A stretch of DNA of 64,000 bases from Duncaniella sp. (GCA_029060405.1 JAIDUB010000110.1:1-64000), one strand, 5' to 3'. Positions 53,820-61,621 are shown, numbered from the stretch's first letter. Made by a program: numbers and translations. The notes: generated by a model not told the origin, from the sequence alone.

Positions 53820-55169
53820 TCACAGCAATCCGGTCATATCAGGGCGGAACACACCTAACTGTGTTTCATTATTCCGCAGATACATCACCATATATACGGG
53901 CATATATATCAGCTTCCCCACGACCTCCACATTGCCGTTGCAAAGTATCACAGCCTCAGCAAGATCATATGGGGAATCTGCCATAAGATTATTAAGAGCT
54001 GAATGCCTCTGATAATCTTTTCCCGACTTTACCTCAACAGGCACCACTTCGCCGTCGATATTGACCACAAAATCAATCTCACCTCGTTTCTTATTATTGT
54101 AATAATACGGAGTGATTCCGTGCGTGAGCAATTCTTCGGCAATAACATTCTCGTAAATCGCCCCAAAATTTATTGAGGAATCGCCCATAATGAGCTTCAG
54201 TTGTATTCCATCGGCATACTGGGCGGCAAGCAGGCCTACATCATTGCTGAAAAGCTTGAAAAGATTGCGGGTCTCGGCTAATTTCAGCGGAGCCTTAGGT
54301 TCTTCGACATTATATACAGGGATGGCAACTCCGGCATCCTTAAGCCAAAGAAAACTGTCCTCATACCGACTCATTTTAGCATGCTCATTGAGATTTTTCA
54401 ATATGAACCGTTTGTTTTTGGCATCGAGTTCCGACGGTATGAGGTCAAATATCTCCTTGATTTTCAACTTGTCTCGTTCAGCATATTGGGATATATCCAT
54501 TCTGTATAGCGCAACAATATCCTGCTGCACGGTGAGCACATTGGAGAGATTGTTTGTCGACAGATACTCGCTTACAACCGCAGGCATTCCTCCTACGACG
54601 GTATACAGTCTGAACAACTGCAACATTTTTTCATGAATGATTGAATCCACCGGCTTGCGTTCCTCCCAGCATCGCCGGAGTTCACCTATCACCGCTTCCG
54701 AGACCTTCATGTTTATAATAAACTCCTCGAAATCAAGTGGAAAAACCTCCTTAATACCCATAAAACCCACTGGCTGTGAATTTATGCCCTTCAACTCCAC
54801 GCCAAGTAGAGAACCGCTCAAGATGTAGCGGAAACGCCCATCCTCGACCAGAAATTTAACAGCCGTCACGATATTTTCGCATCGCTGCACCTCATCAAAA
54901 AAAACGAGAGTCTGGCCCGGAATCAAGTCAGAGGATGTAATAGCTGATAATCGCAGCAATACCTCATCTGCCGAATATACATTTTTAAAGACTTCAACCG
55001 CCTCAGGATGCTCTATGAAATTTATTTCCACGAAACTCCTGAAAGTCTTGCCCAACTGTCGCGCCGCATATGTCTTGCCGGTCTGCCGGGCACCGGTAAG
55101 CAACAATACCCTGTCAGTATTCTTGTAAAAGTCAGAGATATATTGAGTGAGTTTTCGATATAGAGCCAT
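53820..55169 (-). CDS. AAA+ ATPase with C-terminal DUF4143 domain (second copy)
   Basis: This 449-residue protein has Walker A TGARQTGKTYAA (about residues 26-37), Walker B LVFFDEVQRCE (about 87-97), the sensor-like ILSGSLLGVELKGI and a DUF4143 C-terminal part whose last section contains GEIDFVVNIDGEVVPVEVKSGKDY, a nuclease-like core. It resembles the ATPase at 27135 in layout but not closely in sequence. It is transcribed from a promoter embedded in four identical repeats (55226-55335). Low GC relative to purH and lpxA marks it as part of the accessory island. Confidence 0.88.
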   Translation of the reverse strand: MALYRKLTQYISDFYKNTDRVLLLTGARQTGKTYAARQLGKTFRSFVEINFIEHPEAVEVFKNVYSADEVLLRLSAITSSDLIPGQTLVFFDEVQRCENIVTAVKFLVEDGRFRYILSGSLLGVELKGINSQPVGFMGIKEVFPLDFEEFIINMKVSEAVIGELRRCWEERKPVDSIIHEKMLQLFRLYTVVGGMPAVVSEYLSTNNLSNVLTVQQDIVALYRMDISQYAERDKLKIKEIFDLIPSELDAKNKRFILKNLNEHAKMSRYEDSFLWLKDAGVAIPVYNVEEPKAPLKLAETRNLFKLFSNDVGLLAAQYADGIQLKLIMGDSSINFGAIYENVIAEELLTHGITPYYYNNKKRGEIDFVVNIDGEVVPVEVKSGKDYQRHSALNNLMADSPYDLAEAVILCNGNVEVVGKLIYMPVYMVMYLRNNETQLGVFRPDMTGLL

Positions 55170-55225
55170 TGGGATTACACGCTTTTATTGCAACTTGCTG
55201 TATATTTGATTTTTAAATATATTTA

Positions 55226-55335
55226 TGCCGCTTTTCCAATATATTTTTCGGAAAATCTGCCGCTTTTCCAATGCAAAATTAGCAAAATTTGCCGCTTTTC
55301 CAACATGTTTTCCTCAATTTTTGCCGCTTTTCCAA
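55226..55335. repeat. Four exact 14-bp repeats at 32-bp spacing in the ATPase promoter
   Basis: TGCCGCTTTTCCAA occurs at 55226, 55258, 55290 and 55322 with no mismatch and an exact 32-bp period, close to three helical turns. The 18-bp spacers are AT-rich and unrelated. The predicted -33 element of the ATPase promoter is the TTG end of the third copy, and the predicted transcript start falls in the second. This looks like an array of phased binding sites for a regulator. Confidence 0.85.
55274..55303 (-). promoter_or_regulatory. Promoter of the DUF4143 ATPase, inside the repeat array
   Basis: On the minus strand TTG (55303-55301), 19 bp, then TAATTTTG (55281-55274) match the consensus. The leader to the ATG at 55169 is about 100 nt. 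Confidence 0.65.
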
Positions 55336-55343
55336 TGAAACAA

Positions 55344-55405
55344 CAAAAAAATGGCGCCTGCACGGTCGCTGATTTAACGGAAATCAACGCCATGAGGGCG
55401 CCATT
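55344..55405 (-). terminator. Terminator of the SLOG-sigma/nuclease-like gene pair
   Basis: Arms AATGGCGCC (55350-55358) and GGCGCCATT (55397-55405) enclose a second small stem. On the minus strand the hairpin is followed by TTTTTTG. It separates the upstream pair from the repeat-controlled ATPase. Confidence 0.78.
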
Positions 55406-55436
55406 CTGAATTTTTACAGGATTAGATTTACTGTTC

Positions 55437-56435
55437 TCACAATTTGTAATAATCCAGTACGGATTTAGCGACCAAGCGGCGGTTATTTTTATCTGATAGC
55501 AGTCCCTGATATGTAAGGATTTTGTCGAGAATCTCGATATGCTTGCCGCGGTAGTGTTCCCCGTTATCCCAATTTTTGATACATTTCAGTATGTCGTCCT
55601 TATGCGCTATGATCGTCTCGGTATATAGTTCGGAATAGGCTTTGAATTCCTCAGTGTTGACCTCAAATGCCGCCGGGTCAAAGAGGATTGTGGCGTATTC
55701 AATCACATCGGCCTTTTTATAGAAGTCCTCATATTCCTCATAATAGTCTTTCGGATAATATCCTTGCTTATAAAACTGCGGGCCACGGACCAGTCCTATC
55801 AGATGACTGATCGACTGCTTGATACCTTCGATGTAGATTTTTTCTTTGTCGTCGAGCGATTTCAGAATCGGTGTGCCATTCTCCACTTCCATATTAAGGT
55901 AATCACATAGAGCTAAGCTATGCAATCCATTTTCTCCCTCATAAAGAGATTTATAACTTTTGCCTAATTCGAGACTTATTCCGACCCTATCGGCATACTC
56001 CGATAGTTTTGACTCCAGAAACAGTATTTTCTTATCGTCGGTTGAAATAAGAGCGACGTCAACACACGACGGGCGGCTTGGATTAATCACCCGATTTCTC
56101 ACTTCAAAGAAGCATCTGTAATATCGCTCACCGTTGATGGTCAGATATTTTGACTTATCAGTGTTACCAAAAAGCGGATAAAACGTGAGCAAGCTGAGAA
56201 GAGCCGAGGAAATCACGGAGTTGACTTTGCGCAGCTCATCGCCTTGTCCCTGCGTGGCAATATTGAATGCCTTGTAAAAAACATCGCGGTCATTTTCGGG
56301 GATCGAAAACAGATCGGCAAATTCACGTGCATATAGAGTCTCATAATCCTTCTCGTCAAAGAAAAGCGGTTTTCCACTTTTGGAGGAATAAGTTTTTTCC
56401 AGTCCTTTTTTTAATTTGTCGGCTAATGTAGTCAT
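55437..56435 (-). CDS. PD-(D/E)XK nuclease-like protein
   Basis: I do not recognise the family of this 332-residue protein. Residues about 118-152 (RPSCVDVALISTDDKKILFLESKLSEY) show the D...(D/E)xK spacing of PD-(D/E)XK nucleases: Asp in the first strand, then Glu-Ser-Lys after a second hydrophobic strand. No DNA-binding domain is obvious. It lies 39 bp after the SLOG-sigma gene and shares its terminator, so the two form an operon. Codon use is AT-rich compared with flanking genes. A nucleic-acid-cutting effector is the leading guess; a restriction-like or inactive structural role is possible. Confidence 0.6.
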   Translation of the reverse strand: MTTLADKLKKGLEKTYSSKSGKPLFFDEKDYETLYAREFADLFSIPENDRDVFYKAFNIATQGQGDELRKVNSVISSALLSLLTFYPLFGNTDKSKYLTINGERYYRCFFEVRNRVINPSRPSCVDVALISTDDKKILFLESKLSEYADRVGISLELGKSYKSLYEGENGLHSLALCDYLNMEVENGTPILKSLDDKEKIYIEGIKQSISHLIGLVRGPQFYKQGYYPKDYYEEYEDFYKKADVIEYATILFDPAAFEVNTEEFKAYSELYTETIIAHKDDILKCIKNWDNGEHYRGKHIEILDKILTYQGLLSDKNNRRLVAKSVLDYYKL

Positions 56436-56474
56436 AATTAATAGATATAAAGTTAGTAATACGTTATCAATATG

Positions 56475-57143
56475 TTAATTGCGGCTGATCGCCTCTTCAA
56501 TGCTCAGCTTGACCCAGCAAACAGCGTATGGGAGAAATCGGAATCCGCGGGCCTTATCATACTTGCGCGCTGCATGGATAAGCCCGATATTACCCTCGGA
56601 TATAAGTTTGTCTAAAGGGTGCTCGGATGAAACATATCTTTTGGCTATCAACTCCACAAATCGGCGATACGATACTGTCAGCTTCTCTATGGCTTCATCA
56701 CAATCGTCCTCCGATTGCTGTATCTTCTTCACCAATGCCATTTCCTCTTCAAGAGAAATTAATTCGCCGGGAAGATACCGGAGTGGCAGCTCATCGGTAT
56801 TCACAATCAGCGCCTTTTTCCCATGTTCATGTGAGACAGCGATTTCATTATCCATCGACTTTTCATTATTGCCCGAAGTGAACGCGACAAGTAAATCAGA
56901 ATCCTCAATCAAAGACCTGTTCCTGCTCAGCCGCGCCTCGGCATCATTCCCGATAACTTCATATGTTGAAACCGGTATGGAAAACTTCCCGGCATATGTT
57001 TTGGCATACTCATTCAGAAGCGTTTCCCCGCCGGTGATGCGGATTTCCGTTAATTGAGTATTCCGGAAATTTCTGCGAAACAACACTTCCCAATCCTGAT
57101 AGGTAACGGTAGGGTTCACAACCCCGATTATAGCAACTTTCAT
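56475..57143 (-). CDS. SLOG (DUF2493-like) domain fused to sigma-70 regions 1.2 and 2
   Basis: The protein has 222 residues from ATG 57143. The track start at 57149 is a TTG two codons earlier. Residues 1-115 form a Rossmann-like SLOG domain: MKVAIIGVVNPTVTYQDW, ITGGETLLNEYAKTYA, then LSRNRSLIEDSDLLVAFTSG, matching the order of YspA/DUF2493 proteins that bind nucleotide-derived ligands. Residues 128-222 are clearly sigma-70: region 1.2-like ISLEEEMALVKKIQQSEDD, region 2 EAIEKLTVSYRRFVELIAKRY, LISEGNIGLIHAARKYDKARGFRFLPYAVCWVKLSIEEA. The protein stops there, without regions 3 and 4. It could deliver RNA polymerase to a special promoter or compete with primary sigma when a nucleotide signal appears. 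Confidence 0.85.
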   Translation of the reverse strand: MKVAIIGVVNPTVTYQDWEVLFRRNFRNTQLTEIRITGGETLLNEYAKTYAGKFSIPVSTYEVIGNDAEARLSRNRSLIEDSDLLVAFTSGNNEKSMDNEIAVSHEHGKKALIVNTDELPLRYLPGELISLEEEMALVKKIQQSEDDCDEAIEKLTVSYRRFVELIAKRYVSSEHPLDKLISEGNIGLIHAARKYDKARGFRFLPYAVCWVKLSIEEAISRN

Positions 57144-57419
57144 AGGCAAAAAAATTAATGGTTATTATATATATTATACGATGAGAAATTTTGGGATTTG
57201 TTCTTTTTTGTTAAAATTTCAGCCTTCAAGCATCGATATTTCTGACCAATTTGTCTCATCAATCTAATTTTCAATTAATTCCGCGTTAATTATTTTTAAC
57301 TTTACATATTTTAACAATCGTATTTTCAAGCCATTTTCCACCCCTGATCGCGGCTTCACCACCCTGCATGTTTATCATAAAAAAGAAGAGGCGCAGGAAT
57401 CTGTGTCAGTCACCGTCCT
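57144..57419. other. AT-rich gene-free leader upstream of the SLOG-sigma gene
   Basis: No TAnnTTTG promoter box is visible on the minus strand here. A TATAAT-like sequence (minus strand, about 57179) stands about 35 bp before the ATG, unlike the promoters of the rest of the window. No RNA gene or ORF could be supported. Confidence 0.45.
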
Positions 57420-57617
57420 ACACCTTGAGGCTTCTCGCATTGCCCTATCTAAGTCGGACGGCAACGCAGAAGCCCACGCCAGTATATGCAACTATTGCTC
57501 CCGACGCTATTCGCATGAGGGAATAACGAGCCGGAAGCAGGATATTACATACCTACGGGCATCTATCGTTGCCCGACCCTTGACTTAGATAGAAATTTTG
57601 CGAGAATTTCAAGGTGT
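57420..57617. repeat. Large imperfect inverted repeat, possible structured RNA
   Basis: Two arms of about 50 bp face each other across about 90 bp. Matching blocks in order are ACACCTTGA/TCAAGGTGT, CTCGCA/TGCGAG, CTATCTAAGTC/GACTTAGATAG and GGCAACG/CGTTGCC. A transcript of either strand would fold into a long rod. The minus strand also holds an open 33-codon stretch ending in GVGFCVAVRLR and a stop, like the last strands of a formylglycine-enzyme/C-lectin fold. Its identity is unresolved. Confidence 0.6.
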
Positions 57618-57644
57618 CAAGAATCAGCGCGGATAAACGCTATT

Positions 57645-57677
57645 AATAAAAATGGCGGAATGCGCAGTAAGCATTCC
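57645..57677 (-). terminator. Hairpin with T-run downstream of the 57762 promoter (attenuator-like)
   Basis: On the minus strand GGAATGC/GCATTCC forms a 7-bp stem followed by GCCATTTTTATT. An overlapping alternative stem TTCCTC/GAGGAA just upstream uses part of the same bases, so the two could compete. It ends a predicted transcript of about 80 nt. Confidence 0.6.
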
Positions 57678-57731
57678 TCAGGAGGAAATCAACCGCACCT
57701 CTGCGCGGAATCAAAATTCGTCCTGTATTCG

Positions 57732-57762
57732 CAAAAGTACTACTTATTAACAACATAACAAA
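57732..57762 (-). promoter_or_regulatory. Strong promoter reading toward the inverted repeat and SLOG-sigma gene
   Basis: On the minus strand TTTG (57762-57759), 19 bp, then TACTTTTG (57739-57732) match the consensus in both elements. No protein start follows within 500 bp, so it probably makes a non-coding RNA or a long leader. Confidence 0.7.
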
Positions 57763-57944
57763 AAGTCAGAGAAATAATCGCCCGTTTTTCTGCAAAAATG
57801 CGGAGGAATCAGATGATATTTATAATCCCGATAGAGTACCAAATATGTATATACCCCCGGCCTCTAAAGACTAAAAAAAAGGAATGAGTATACAGTTGCC
57901 GGAGGCACATTATTGTCAGAACTACTGCAAAAAATGAGTCAAAA

Positions 57945-58241
57945 GAGGATGTATCAAAAATCAAATAGCGCCCGTGGGCGCTGACTTACTCGTAACCGGC
58001 GCCGCCGTAGCTCAGCGAAGGCGTCGCCGGTTATCTGATACTTAAGCATAGGCGTCCGGAAGGCCGCCGATTGAATAACTTGTTGATTCCCATTGTATTC
58101 GGCGGCCTATCGGGCGCCTATTGTATCATTTTCATTTACCCGGGGCGCCTCCGCATAGCTGCGGCGACCCGGGTTACGAAGAACTCGGCGGCCTGCGGAC
58201 GCCGACTCACATTTTGAATTAGCAAATTTTGACACAGCCTC
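57945..58241. mobile_element. MITE-like element built of five hairpins
   Basis: The ends GAGGATGTATCAAAA (57945-57959) and the inverted GAGGCTGTGTCAAAA (58227-58241) match at 13 of 15 positions. The inside has no ORF but five consecutive palindromes: 57967-57982 (AGCGCCC/GGGCGCT), 57993-58033 (14-bp stem, one mismatch), 58049-58120 (AGGCCGCCGA/TTCGGCGGCCT extended by GGCG/CGCC), 58138-58174 (ACCCGGG/ACCCGGGT type) and 58185-58205 (TCGGCG/CGCCGA). Its GC content is far above that of the surrounding island. No target-site duplication is obvious. Confidence 0.62.
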
Positions 58242-58331
58242 CTATGTATATGCAAATCACACCTTTGTAAATTTTGATATACGCCAAAAATTGGTGGTAT
58301 TCCTAACGTCTACATGGAGATTCTTTATATT

Positions 58332-58368
58332 AAAAAAAGCAGCTGCCGCGCGGGGTGGCAACTGCTTT
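58332..58368 (-). terminator. Terminator of the lpx operon
   Basis: On the minus strand AAAGCAGTTGCC and GGCAGCTGCTTT form a stem with one mismatch, followed by TTTTAATA, just after the lpxA stop. Confidence 0.85.
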
Positions 58369-58391
58369 CGAGTATATAACGTGATGATGGA

Positions 58392-59168
58392 TTACACGTA
58401 GCCGCGGATGATGCCGCGCTTGGAGTTGCGGACAAACATGATGATTTCGTCGCGCTCCTTGGTGGCGGGAAGTTCGGCTTCGATGCGCTCTACAGCGTCG
58501 GAGAAATTGAGCCCCGAGAGGTAGAGGTAGCGGTAGATATCCTGAATCTCGCAGATGGTTTCGTTGGAGAAGCCGCGGCGACGCAGGCCGATTGAGTTGA
58601 TACCCACATAGGAGATGGGCTCGCGGGCAGCCTTGACGTAGGGAGGAATATCCTTGTTGATAAGCGCTCCGCCCTGAATCATTACGTGAGGGCCGATGTG
58701 GCAGAACTGATGCACGAGCGTGCCGCCGCCTATCACGGCGAAATTGTCCACAACGACTTCGCCGGCAAGCTGGGTAGCGTTGGATATGATCACATTGTCG
58801 CCCACCACACAGTCATGAGCCACGTGGCAGTAAGCCATGATGAGGCAGTTGCTGCCTACTACGGTCTTGCCTTTGGAGGCGGTACCGCGGTTGACGGTCA
58901 CGCACTCGCGTATCACGGTGTTGTCGCCGATGATGGCAAGCGTATCCTCGCCGCGGAATTTGAGATCCTGAGGCACTCCCGAGATTACGGCACCGGGGAA
59001 GATGGTGCAGTTTTTACCGATGCGCGCGCCCTCCATTATGGTGACGTTTGAACCGATGCGGGTGCCTTCGCCTATCTCAACGTTCTGCTCAATGGTGACA
59101 AACGGATCGATTACCACACTGGGAGCGATCTTGGCGGCGGGATGGATATATGATAAGGGCTGTTTCAT
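58392..59168 (-). CDS. lpxA: Acyl-ACP--UDP-N-acetylglucosamine O-acyltransferase
   Basis: The enzyme adds the first acyl chain to UDP-GlcNAc in lipid A synthesis. Left-handed beta-helix hexapeptide repeats run through residues 5-190 (VVIDPFVTIEQNVEIGEGTRIG and similar), with the catalytic His in MAYCHVAHDCVVGDN. The C-terminal helical part (SIGLRRRGFSNETICEIQDIYR) is typical of LpxA. The 258-residue length fits. It is the last gene of lpxD, lpxC/fabZ, lpxA, with 20- and 24-bp gaps. Confidence 0.97.
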   Translation of the reverse strand: MKQPLSYIHPAAKIAPSVVIDPFVTIEQNVEIGEGTRIGSNVTIMEGARIGKNCTIFPGAVISGVPQDLKFRGEDTLAIIGDNTVIRECVTVNRGTASKGKTVVGSNCLIMAYCHVAHDCVVGDNVIISNATQLAGEVVVDNFAVIGGGTLVHQFCHIGPHVMIQGGALINKDIPPYVKAAREPISYVGINSIGLRRRGFSNETICEIQDIYRYLYLSGLNFSDAVERIEAELPATKERDEIIMFVRNSKRGIIRGYV

Positions 59169-59188
59169 TTCGTAACTGTGTTTTTATA

Positions 59189-60571
59189 TTACTTATTTTT
59201 GATAATCTGGGCCATGAACTCACACTCACTCACGATCTTGTCGCCCACGAAGGCATATCCCTTCATCTGGGCCATGCCGCGACGGAGTTCGGTCATGAAT
59301 GAGACATGGAAAAGCAGAGTGTCGCCGGGCACCACTTTATTGCGGAATTTCACGTTGTCGATTTTCATGAAATATGTGGAGTAGCGCTCGGGCTCGTCTA
59401 CGGCCGATAGCACGAGCAGACCGCCGGTCTGCGCCATGGCTTCGATCTGAAGCACGCCGGGCATCACGGGTTCCTGCGGGAAGTGGCCGGGGAAGAAAGG
59501 CTCGTTGGCAGTTACGTTTTTCACACCCACGATATAGTTGGTGCCTTTTTCAATAATCTTGTCGACAAGCTGGAACGGATAGCGGTGAGGGAGAAGCTCG
59601 CGGATTCGGTTGTTGTCCATCACAGGCACTGCATTTGGGTTATATACCGGAGCGAGCACGTCGTGCTGCTTGATCTCGCGGCGCACTTTCTTGGCGAAAG
59701 TGGTGTTGATGGAGTGGCCGGGGCGAGTGGCTACCACATGACCCTTGATGGGACGGCCTATCAGGGCGAGGTCGCCTATCACGTCGAGCAGCTTGTGGCG
59801 GGCGGGCTCGTTTTCGGTCTCGAGGGGACGGTTGTTGATATAACCGAATTCATGCACCTGCTTGCGGGGCACACCCATAAGGTCGGCCAGACGGTCAAGC
59901 TCGGCCTGTTCCATGGGAGCGTCGTAGATCACGATGGCATTGTCAAGGTCACCGCCCTTGATGAGATTGTTTTTCACCAGCGGCTCGATCTCGCGCACGA
60001 ACACGAAAGTGCGTGCGGCAGCCACCTCCTTGTCGAAGTCGGCCAGAGCGCCGAGCGATGCATACTGGTTGTTGAGCACGCATGAGGGGAAGTCGATTTT
60101 CACGTCGATCGAGAAATCCTCGGCGGGATATACCACAATCGACGATCCGGTATTTTCGTCGCGCACTTCCATGCGTGACTTCACTACATAGTATTTCTTG
60201 TCATCGGCCTGCTCCTCGACACCCACTTCGGCGATAGCCTCGGTGTAGATTCTGGCGCTGCCGTCGAGTATAGGCATTTCGGGAGCGTTAAGCTCTATGA
60301 GGCAGTTGTCAATTCCTGCCGAGTAGAGAGCGGCCATGGCGTGCTCGATGGTCGAGATGCGCACATCGCCCTTTGCGATTACCGTGCCTCGCTGCGTGTC
60401 AACCACATTTTCGGCGAGGGCGTCGATCACGGGCTGACCTTCGAGGTCTACCCGCTTGAATTTATATCCGTGGTTTTCAGGTGCGGGAAGGAAACGAGCC
60501 TCGATCTCAAGACCGGTGTGAAGTCCCTTTCCTTTTACGCTGAAGGGAGCTTTGATTGTAAGCTGATTCAT
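59189..60571 (-). CDS. lpxC/fabZ: Bifunctional UDP-3-O-acyl-GlcNAc deacetylase / 3-hydroxyacyl-ACP dehydratase
   Basis: This 460-residue fusion is typical of Bacteroidetes. Residues 1-300 are LpxC, the zinc deacetylase of lipid A synthesis, with metal-type ligands in STIEHAMAALYSAGIDN and HKLLDVIGDLALIG and the GH of RPGHS. Residues 318-460 are FabZ, the hot-dog dehydratase of fatty acid synthesis, with HFPQEPVMPGVLQIEAMAQ. The fusion couples two enzymes that compete for the same 3-hydroxyacyl-ACP pool. Reading frame and both active sites are intact. Confidence 0.97.
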   Translation of the reverse strand: MNQLTIKAPFSVKGKGLHTGLEIEARFLPAPENHGYKFKRVDLEGQPVIDALAENVVDTQRGTVIAKGDVRISTIEHAMAALYSAGIDNCLIELNAPEMPILDGSARIYTEAIAEVGVEEQADDKKYYVVKSRMEVRDENTGSSIVVYPAEDFSIDVKIDFPSCVLNNQYASLGALADFDKEVAAARTFVFVREIEPLVKNNLIKGGDLDNAIVIYDAPMEQAELDRLADLMGVPRKQVHEFGYINNRPLETENEPARHKLLDVIGDLALIGRPIKGHVVATRPGHSINTTFAKKVRREIKQHDVLAPVYNPNAVPVMDNNRIRELLPHRYPFQLVDKIIEKGTNYIVGVKNVTANEPFFPGHFPQEPVMPGVLQIEAMAQTGGLLVLSAVDEPERYSTYFMKIDNVKFRNKVVPGDTLLFHVSFMTELRRGMAQMKGYAFVGDKIVSECEFMAQIIKNK

Positions 60572-60595
60572 TATGGATGATTATATAAGGAGTGA

Positions 60596-61621
60596 TTATT
60601 TCATTGCTTTCTCGAGAGCCGCCACGCGGTCATATAGCGTGCCGAGTTTCTTGACATACACAAGATTGCGGGCGTATTCCGACATTTCCACCGCAGGCGA
60701 GCCCATCAGACGGTCGCCGGGACGGGTGGAGCGGCTGATACCGCTCTGCGCTCCTATCTGGGTGCCGTCGGCGATTGAGGAGTGTCCCACTATACCTACC
60801 TGACCGCCTATCATGCAGCGGCTTCCTATCTTGGTGGAACCGGCCACACCTGTCTGAGCCGCCATTACGGTGTCGGCGCCCACGGCGCAGTTATGTGCTA
60901 TCTGAATGAGATTGTCGAGCTTTGCGCCCTTGCCTATGTAGGTCGCGCCCATCATGGCCCGGTCGATGGTGGTGTTGGCTCCTACCTCCACATCATCGTC
61001 TATGGCCACTATACCGGTCTGCGGTATTTTCTCATAGGAGCCGTCGGGCAGAGGTGCGAATCCGAATCCGTCGGCGCCTATCACCACACCCGAGTGGATG
61101 ATGCAGCGGGCACCAATGCGGCAACCCTTGTAGATTTTCACGCCGGGATAGATTATGGTATCGGCACCCACGGTCACGCCGTCGCCTATATACACCTGAG
61201 GATAAATCTTGGCGCCGCGCTCTATCACCGCTCCGGGCGAGATGTAGCTGAACGCGCCTACGTAAGTATCGGTCTCGTCGACCTTGGCATCGGCAGCTAT
61301 GTAGCAGGGCTGCTCGATACCGGTGCGTGACACGGCGGTCATCTTCTCCACCATCGTAAGCAGCATGGCCACGGTGGCATACGGGTCATCGACACGTATG
61401 AGGGTAGCTTTCACGGGATGTTCCGGCTCGAAATCGCGCTTCACAAGCACCACGCTCGATTCGGTATCGTAAATAAAATGCGTATATTTGGGATTGGCAA
61501 GAAAGGAGAGCGCGCCGGGGTGCCCCTCCTCGATCTTGGCAAAAGTGCTCACTTTCACATCGCCGTCACCATCCACGGTGCCGTTGACCATTGAGGCTAA
61601 TTGTGCGGCTGTAAGTTCCAT
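60596..61621 (-). CDS. lpxD: UDP-3-O-(3-hydroxyacyl)glucosamine N-acyltransferase
   Basis: This 341-residue acyltransferase performs the third step of lipid A synthesis. An N-terminal uridine-binding domain (1-100, AQLASMVNGTVDGDGDVKV) precedes the left-handed beta-helix (about 105-300) with the catalytic His in LIQIAHNCAVGADT, and a C-terminal helix. It is the first gene of the lpx run. Only a poor promoter match (CAATTTTG at 61658-61651, minus) was seen upstream. Confidence 0.97.
   Translation of the reverse strand: MELTAAQLASMVNGTVDGDGDVKVSTFAKIEEGHPGALSFLANPKYTHFIYDTESSVVLVKRDFEPEHPVKATLIRVDDPYATVAMLLTMVEKMTAVSRTGIEQPCYIAADAKVDETDTYVGAFSYISPGAVIERGAKIYPQVYIGDGVTVGADTIIYPGVKIYKGCRIGARCIIHSGVVIGADGFGFAPLPDGSYEKIPQTGIVAIDDDVEVGANTTIDRAMMGATYIGKGAKLDNLIQIAHNCAVGADTVMAAQTGVAGSTKIGSRCMIGGQVGIVGHSSIADGTQIGAQSGISRSTRPGDRLMGSPAVEMSEYARNLVYVKKLGTLYDRVAALEKAMK

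Noticed and set aside
55226-55335. CRISPR array
   Set aside because: The repeats are only 14 bp with 18-bp AT-rich spacers, no cas gene is nearby, and a promoter is embedded in them; regulatory sites fit better.
57403-57588. 61-residue ORF in the inverted-repeat locus
   Set aside because: It spans both arms and the loop of the inverted repeat and has no coding features.
57400-57740. tmRNA, RNase P RNA or retron msr-msd
   Set aside because: The conserved ends of tmRNA and the conserved core of RNase P RNA are absent, and no reverse transcriptase gene lies in the window.
53820-58241. Integrated prophage or conjugative element
   Set aside because: There is no integrase, structural, replication or transfer gene and no attachment repeats; only an accessory island of a few genes is visible.
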